Source: CAYYYA01 sp964487895 (GTDB taxonomy: Bacteria; Patescibacteriota; Patescibacteriia; UBA1558; 2-01-FULL-52-15). Taken from it: 61,865 bases of DNA. The stretch lies in NCBI GenBank assembly GCA_964487895.1, contig CAZASM010000002.1, forward strand, positions 1-61,865, written 5' to 3'. Numbering within the stretch: the stretch's first letter is position 1; each line of letters starts with the position of its first letter. Below the pieces are notes generated by a model. The model saw nothing but the letters and a program-made list of their open reading frames with translations. It had not been told where the DNA came from and made no database searches. Shown here in pieces: positions 57,247 to 61,865 of the stretch. The position numbers were made by a program, and so were the translations under genes.

Positions 57247-58344
57247 CTATTGTAGACGATCAGCAGAACAAACTTTCTTATTAATATCACAATACACTTG
57301 ACCAAATCTCGGACAATCTTGAACCATGATCTGAGGATTATTCTTAAATTCGCTGATCGACCTAGTGGCAGATATATTAAAATAGCCAAAATAACAACCG
57401 TTACTTGGGTTAGGAATCGCCACACAATCAGCGTCAACAGTACACTGTCGTGGATTGTCTGTTAAGGAAACGGGTTTAATAGTTTCAGAACCTGCGACAA
57501 ATTTATCCCCAAATAGACCAGTGTTGTAGTTAAAATCTATAGTTCCATTATCGGGTATTTCGAAGGTAACTACCTGTCTCTGGACATCTGCTTTAATGAA
57601 GTGAATTACAGGACTTATATTGAGCTCATTTCCTTCACAGGGGGAGGAAATAGCTTGTGGTAAAGCCTTAGCTCTTAAGCCGTTGACTAAAATTGCAGTA
57701 GCAATTTGTGGATCACTACCCTTATCAACACTGGAGCAATGAACTGGTTTAGTATTGAGAGTGATGGCAAAACTCTTAGCATCACTTTCGATACTGTTAT
57801 TTATTACTGATAGTAATAACTTTTGATCTGTTTGGGAGATATAGTAGTGCCAACTCGCACTAACTCCCATGTCGCCAAAACCCAACGATAAATGTATCAC
57901 ATCCCGATCTTGAGTGACCTGCCATACACCTCCTCCTGCGATGTCTATCAGAAGACCCTTATGAACAAACAAGAACTTTGGAGGTAAATCCTTCGTATGA
58001 TAGGAAACATCAAATGTGCCTTCCCAATCACCACCACTAGTGTCAGACTTTTGTCTAGTAAACACCAGATAACCACCATCTTTGGCGCATGAGACAGGCA
58101 CCCAATACTCTGTCACACTCTTTTGATTATTGACTGAAACCGGTCCGTATTCCTTAACCAAAGGTGCTGTCGGACAAATAGCATCACCTTGAGCCGGAAT
58201 ATCAACAGACACCACTGGTGTATTCTGGTTATTAACTATCATTACACTGTTAGGTCTCGAAATGTAACTGAAAACGGCATAACCCAGAACAACAAGTATT
58301 CCTATTCCGAGTAGCAAAATTATCAATCGTGTTTGTTTAATCAT
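57247..58344 (-). CDS. Membrane-anchored extracytoplasmic protein, unknown (365 aa)
   Basis: An N-terminal membrane segment (about 8-28) is followed by a roughly 335-residue outer region. The middle is beta-rich (YLVFTRQKSDTSGGDWEGTF, LSLGFGDMGVSASWHYYI). The last 70 residues hold six Cys (CTVDADCVAIPNPSNGC, then DCPRFGQVYCDINKKVC), likely disulfide-bonded. I recognise no family. It stands alone between ctpA and murA on the same strand. Confidence 0.75.
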   Translation of the reverse strand: MIKQTRLIILLLGIGILVVLGYAVFSYISRPNSVMIVNNQNTPVVSVDIPAQGDAICPTAPLVKEYGPVSVNNQKSVTEYWVPVSCAKDGGYLVFTRQKSDTSGGDWEGTFDVSYHTKDLPPKFLFVHKGLLIDIAGGGVWQVTQDRDVIHLSLGFGDMGVSASWHYYISQTDQKLLLSVINNSIESDAKSFAITLNTKPVHCSSVDKGSDPQIATAILVNGLRAKALPQAISSPCEGNELNISPVIHFIKADVQRQVVTFEIPDNGTIDFNYNTGLFGDKFVAGSETIKPVSLTDNPRQCTVDADCVAIPNPSNGCYFGYFNISATRSISEFKNNPQIMVQDCPRFGQVYCDINKKVCSADRLQ

Positions 58345-58381
58345 GATATGCTCTAAGATTTATTTAAATTATCATTAAATT

Positions 58382-59674
58382 TTAGACCCTTTTAATATTC
58401 GCTCCCAACTGCGCTAGTCTTGTAACAATATCCTCGTATCCTCTATCAACCTGATTGATATTGGAAATAATACTTTCACCCTCGGCAATCAAGGCGGCAA
58501 TGATTAGAGTCGCGCCAGCGCGCAGATCAAAGCTGGTTATTTCTTTGCCGTATAACGGCGTTGGACCGACAATAGTGACACGGTGAGCATCGAGAACAGT
58601 CATGTCGGCTCCCATTTTCTGCAATTCCTGCACATACTTCATCCTGCCATCATACATCCAGTCGTAAATTAGACTAACACCATGAGCTTGAGTCAACATC
58701 GCAGCGAAAGGTTGCAATAAATCAGGGATAAACCCTGGTGCTGGCATATCGTGTAACTTGGCAATAGGCAAGAGCTTATCTGTTGGCCGGACAGTTAGAG
58801 AAAAGAGTTCGTAATGTTTACCGGGATCCATTCCTTCTGACTCCAACTCAAATTTCACTCCCGCTTCCTTGAATTTTTCTAATTCGAGAAAAAGGAAATC
58901 CTGCGCTACATGCTTAATTGTAATCGGCGAATTGGTAGCACCGGCTAGAGCGAGAAAAGTGCCAGCCTCAACCGGATCAGGCACAATAGTGAAATCTGAG
59001 CCATGAAGTTTATCTGAACCCTGGACTCTCAGGGTAGCAGAAGCTACGCCATCCACTTGTACTCCCAAAGATTGTAAATACCAACAAAGATCCTGAACTT
59101 GATGATCAGCTCCAGCGGCTATACGAATCTCTACTGGTGAGTTTGAACCAGCCGCTGCCAATAACACCAACTCTGTCGCTGTAACGCTGAATTCGCTCAG
59201 AATTATTCTGCTTGGGGGATTGCCTTTCTTCACCACTCTCATCATCCGATCTTCTGTGGTAATCTCACAACCAAACTGTCTCAGAGCTCCAAGATGAGCA
59301 TCCAGCGGACGTGAACCAATATTACAACCTCCAGGAGTTGCAATAGTTACTTCAGGAAAACGAGCGATCAATGAACCGACTAAAATTATAGACGCGCGGA
59401 TACGCTTGACTGCTGTGATATCTAATTTCGTTGGATCAATCTGGGAATTATTGATTGTCAATGTATGTTCATCCTGCCAAGTAATCTGTGAGCCCATACT
59501 TTGAAGAATTTCCAACATGGTCATGACGTCACCAATTTTTGGCACGTTTCTGAGCACACAATCATCAGAAACAAGCACTGTGGCAGCCAAAATGGCCAAG
59601 GCCGAATTCTTCGCTCCGCGCACCTCGATCACACCGTGCAAATGTTTGCCTCCTTGAATTACCAGACTATCCAT
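58382..59674 (-). CDS. murA: UDP-N-acetylglucosamine 1-carboxyvinyltransferase MurA
   Basis: This 430-aa EPSP-synthase-fold enzyme transfers enolpyruvyl from PEP to UDP-GlcNAc, the first step of peptidoglycan synthesis. Seen: GAKNSALAILAATVLV (about 20-35), the flexible loop ATPGGCNIGSRPLDAH with the fosfomycin-target Cys, and the C-terminal DLRAGATLIIAALIAEGES. Length is normal. It is separated from the other mur genes by about 50 kb here. Confidence 0.96.
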   Translation of the reverse strand: MDSLVIQGGKHLHGVIEVRGAKNSALAILAATVLVSDDCVLRNVPKIGDVMTMLEILQSMGSQITWQDEHTLTINNSQIDPTKLDITAVKRIRASIILVGSLIARFPEVTIATPGGCNIGSRPLDAHLGALRQFGCEITTEDRMMRVVKKGNPPSRIILSEFSVTATELVLLAAAGSNSPVEIRIAAGADHQVQDLCWYLQSLGVQVDGVASATLRVQGSDKLHGSDFTIVPDPVEAGTFLALAGATNSPITIKHVAQDFLFLELEKFKEAGVKFELESEGMDPGKHYELFSLTVRPTDKLLPIAKLHDMPAPGFIPDLLQPFAAMLTQAHGVSLIYDWMYDGRMKYVQELQKMGADMTVLDAHRVTIVGPTPLYGKEITSFDLRAGATLIIAALIAEGESIISNINQVDRGYEDIVTRLAQLGANIKRV

Positions 59675-59763
59675 AGTAGTATTGATTTAGTAAAAAATTG
59701 AGATTTTCCTGCGAGATTAGTCGCAATTGGCTAAGTATAAGCACTATTCATAGATAATTCAAG

Positions 59764-61032
59764 ATGGACATCAAACAACGTCGTTGGCTCTACAGCCTCT
59801 TTATTTTCCTCTTTTTTGTCATCTCACCTTTGGTGGTAGCGTATTCTCTTGGTTATCGCCTAGATACTAATCAGTGGAAGGTCTCCAAAGTCGGCGCTTT
59901 GTATATCAAAAGCTATCCAGCAGGCGCTCGAATCTATGTCGCGGATAAACTAACGAAGCGCAAAACACCAAGCCAAGTTATCAATATTCCTGTTGGTCTC
60001 AATACTTTTAAAGTTGAAAAAGATACCTACCAACCCTGGACCAAGAAAATGAATGTCACCGCAGGTGAAACGACTTTTGTTCAAGACATTCTTCTGTTTA
60101 AGCAAGATTTCAAAAAACAAGTCTTGGGCAATGGCGGCAGTCAAATGGTGCCTAGTATCAATGATGACGCCTATATTTATCTCAACAAACAACAAGAGCT
60201 CGTTGTCATCAATACAACAAATAGAACTGCTAATGTTATTACGAAACTACCTCCCTCTGCTGTTCTGAAGCAATGGTCCAATGATGAACGAACAGTTCTC
60301 TATTCTGTCGGAGCAAATTGGTACACATTGGCGCTAGCAGAAGCCAAAAGTACTCAGATAATTACCAAACCTGCCAAAGTTGTGACCAAAGCAACACTTG
60401 GAGCAAATGGTAACGATATTATTATTATTAGCAACCAAACGCTATATCGCTGGAACACAAGCTTTGAAACTCTAGACGTTATCATGACAAATGTACAAGA
60501 TTTCGCAGTCGCCGAGGGTATGTTAGCGATTCTTACTTCCTCTGGACTCAGTCTGACCGATATTAATGAAACTAAAAATACTATTTCTCCTTTGGAAAAC
60601 ACCACTGATTTAAAAATCGTCCAAGTTTTTAAAGATGTAGTTTTATTAACACGCGGTGATCAATATTGGATTTGGCGCGATGGCGCGATACAACACCGTC
60701 TCAACGCAACATCAGTAAATCACAAAAAAAACACCCTGCTTTTCAGCAATGGGTATGAGCTCAGTTCTTATGATTTAGGTAATAACAGTATCAATGTTGT
60801 TGATCGCACCAGCACAGTCTCGACAAATGTTTCCTGGCACCCCAGCACCAACTACTTTGCTCGTGTTCAGAATACAATCCTTGACCTTGTGGAACTTGAT
60901 AGTCGTGGTGACAAAAGACACGTGATACCAATTGGTACTCTGACCGCCTCTGACTCCTATCTCTTTGACCCTAAAGGCGAATATATCTTCATCCTCACTC
61001 CAGAGGAGAACTATAGTTTAGAGTTGCAATAA
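59764..61032 (+). CDS. PEGA-domain membrane-anchored protein with a beta-propeller-like region
   Basis: The 422-aa protein has one N-terminal membrane segment (about 10-30), a PEGA domain (about 42-115, ALYIKSYPAGARIYVADKLT, then TPSQVINIPVGLNTFKVEKD), and a C-terminal 300-residue region of repeated strands. That region looks like a degenerate propeller (INDDAYIYLNKQQELVVINT, LSSYDLGNNSINVVD). PEGA proteins of this layout are frequent in CPR surface gene sets. The function is unknown. It is divergent from murA and convergent with rmlA. Confidence 0.83.
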   Translation: MDIKQRRWLYSLFIFLFFVISPLVVAYSLGYRLDTNQWKVSKVGALYIKSYPAGARIYVADKLTKRKTPSQVINIPVGLNTFKVEKDTYQPWTKKMNVTAGETTFVQDILLFKQDFKKQVLGNGGSQMVPSINDDAYIYLNKQQELVVINTTNRTANVITKLPPSAVLKQWSNDERTVLYSVGANWYTLALAEAKSTQIITKPAKVVTKATLGANGNDIIIISNQTLYRWNTSFETLDVIMTNVQDFAVAEGMLAILTSSGLSLTDINETKNTISPLENTTDLKIVQVFKDVVLLTRGDQYWIWRDGAIQHRLNATSVNHKKNTLLFSNGYELSSYDLGNNSINVVDRTSTVSTNVSWHPSTNYFARVQNTILDLVELDSRGDKRHVIPIGTLTASDSYLFDPKGEYIFILTPEENYSLELQ

Positions 61033-61035
61033 TTA

Positions 61036-61758
61036 TTACTCCTTGCGTAACTTCGCGATCAAATTGGAAGCTTCCAGCAAAGAATCAAACGTCCCTGTGT
61101 CTAGATAATGTCCCTGATACATCTGTACATCTAGTGTACCCTCTGCTAAATATAAATTATTAATATCAGTAATTTCTAATTCTCCTCTGGCCGATGGTTT
61201 GAGGCTTTTTGCTTTTGCTACAACAGAAGAATCGTAAATATATAACCCAGTAACAGCAAAATTACTCTTGGGTTCGTTAGGTTTTTCTTCAATTGTTAGA
61301 GCCTTCATCTCGGAGTCGAAGGTAACCACACCAAACCTTTGCGGATCTGGTACTTCTTTGGCAAAAATCCTACCACCACTCTGGAAACTTGTAATCGCGT
61401 CCCGTAGCCAATGATCATCGCCTACGAAGACATTATCACCAAGAATCATAGTTATAGGCTCATCGTCAATAAAGTTCTCACCAATAATAAATGCTTGGGC
61501 CAAACCTTCGGGTTTATCTTGTACCTCATAAGTAATTTTGATGCCAAAATCCTTACCGCTTCCGAGCAGACGGACAAAATTACCAATATTAGCTGGATCG
61601 GAAATAACTAAGATTTCTTTAATGCCAGCATCAATCAATGTCTGCAAAGGGTAATAAATCATCGGCCGGTCATAGATCGGCAACAATTGTTTACTGGTAA
61701 TTTTTGTTAGAGGGAAGAGTCTACTACCAGCACCTCCTGCTAGAATAATTCCTTTCAT
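61036..61758 (-). CDS. rmlA: Glucose-1-phosphate thymidylyltransferase (RmlA type, short form)
   Basis: This enzyme makes dTDP-glucose from dTTP and glucose-1-phosphate, the entry to dTDP-rhamnose. At 240 aa it is shorter than the usual 290-aa RmlA and lacks the C-terminal helices. Seen: GIILAGGAGSRLFPLTKITS (3-22), KQLLPIYDRPMIYYPLQTLI, MILGDNVFVGD, EKPNEPKSNFAVTGLYIYD and ARGELEITDINNLYL. It follows the end of rmlB on the same strand. Confidence 0.93.
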   Translation of the reverse strand: MKGIILAGGAGSRLFPLTKITSKQLLPIYDRPMIYYPLQTLIDAGIKEILVISDPANIGNFVRLLGSGKDFGIKITYEVQDKPEGLAQAFIIGENFIDDEPITMILGDNVFVGDDHWLRDAITSFQSGGRIFAKEVPDPQRFGVVTFDSEMKALTIEEKPNEPKSNFAVTGLYIYDSSVVAKAKSLKPSARGELEITDINNLYLAEGTLDVQMYQGHYLDTGTFDSLLEASNLIAKLRKE

Positions 61759-61761
61759 ATA

Positions 61762-61865
61762 TCAGACAATAGTTGTTCTATAGGCACCAGATTGGATATC
61801 CTGCCACCATATCGTATTGTTTGTATACCAATTAATCGTTTGTTTCAAGCTATCATCGAAATCGG
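61762..61865 (-). CDS. rmlB: dTDP-glucose 4,6-dehydratase, C-terminal fragment (5' end outside window)
   Basis: Only the last 34 codons are inside the window. They read DFDDSLKQTINWYTNNTIWW then QDIQSGAYRTTIV, ending in TGA. The SLKQTINWY-x-x-N-x-x-WW pattern is the typical C-terminus of RmlB. The product would be dTDP-4-keto-6-deoxyglucose. The downstream rmlA start is 3 nt away, so this is an rmlB-rmlA operon. Confidence 0.85.
   Translation of the reverse strand, partial: DFDDSLKQTINWYTNNTIWWQDIQSGAYRTTIV

Noticed and set aside
1..61865. CRISPR array or cas genes
   Set aside because: No regularly spaced direct repeats and no Cas-like protein were seen anywhere in the window.
1..61865. Recoded UGA (glycine) genetic code
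   Set aside because: TGA ends deoD, the FtsB-like gene and rmlB, and no gene needs TGA read through.

Overview
This window most likely comes from a Candidate Phyla Radiation (Patescibacteria) bacterium. The evidence is inferential. The genome is compact and AT-rich, with mostly co-oriented cell-envelope and information-processing genes. It has CPR-style genes: a DUF4012 protein, a Gmad2/GerMN protein, a PEGA protein, a TSP3-repeat protein and a fused ADP-forming acyl-CoA synthetase. It also carries GC-rich palindromes between genes, a MurG-MurC fusion and a proline--tRNA ligase without the editing insert. TGA is a stop codon here (deoD and rmlB end in TGA), which argues against the lineages that reassign UGA. 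L9 and L27 are both present. I cannot name a class.

Layout. 1-8968 (-): secA (3' end outside the window), hpf, a small hypothetical, then a peptidoglycan cluster running mraY-ftsW-murGC-murB, plus a NifU-domain protein. 8969-11036: lexA (+), a small membrane protein (-) and rpmA (+) with their promoters and terminators. 11043-15162: ftsX, ftsE, an RlpA-like protein, tRNA-Thr, a foldase-like protein, an FtsB-like protein and a divergent 31-aa membrane microprotein. 15159-25717 (-): lepA, murJ, DUF4012, three glycosyltransferases and a polyprenyl sugar-phosphate transferase (surface glycan). The transferase start codon abuts the RNase P RNA (about 25718-26166). 26206-31878 (-): two mreB paralogs around greA, PBP2, mreD and mreC (elongasome). 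31856-45310 (-): proS, a small hypothetical, rseP, frr, a beta-propeller lipoprotein, a clamp-loader subunit, RNase HI, recJ, a TSP3 protein, ADP-forming acyl-CoA synthetase, a PfkB kinase and a large unknown membrane protein.

45431-53716 is the accessory part. Its centre is a plus-strand operon (47380-50485) with a perfect TTGACA-17-TATAAT promoter and a strong terminator. It encodes about nine small unrecognised proteins, each with a Shine-Dalgarno (SD) sequence, separated by spacers that fold into strong hairpins. Local GC is clearly above the core (a sampled 60-nt line has 37 G/C, against 24 in a core line). Around it lie a Cys-rich minus-strand protein, a DUF4386 protein, tRNA-Gln, a secreted protein, an unknown 192-aa protein and deoD.

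53796-61865 returns to core genes: pyrG, rplI, ctpA, an unknown secreted protein, murA, a PEGA protein (+), rmlA and the end of rmlB.

Functionally the core covers lipid-II synthesis and flipping (murA, murB, murGC, mraY, murJ), septal and lateral wall machinery (ftsW, ftsEX, ftsB-like, RlpA, PBP2, mreBCD), surface polysaccharide (GT4 enzymes, sugar transferase, rmlA/rmlB), translation and protein export. The main novelty candidates are the small-protein operon with its structured spacers, and a set of promoters predicted to give leaderless mRNAs for core genes.
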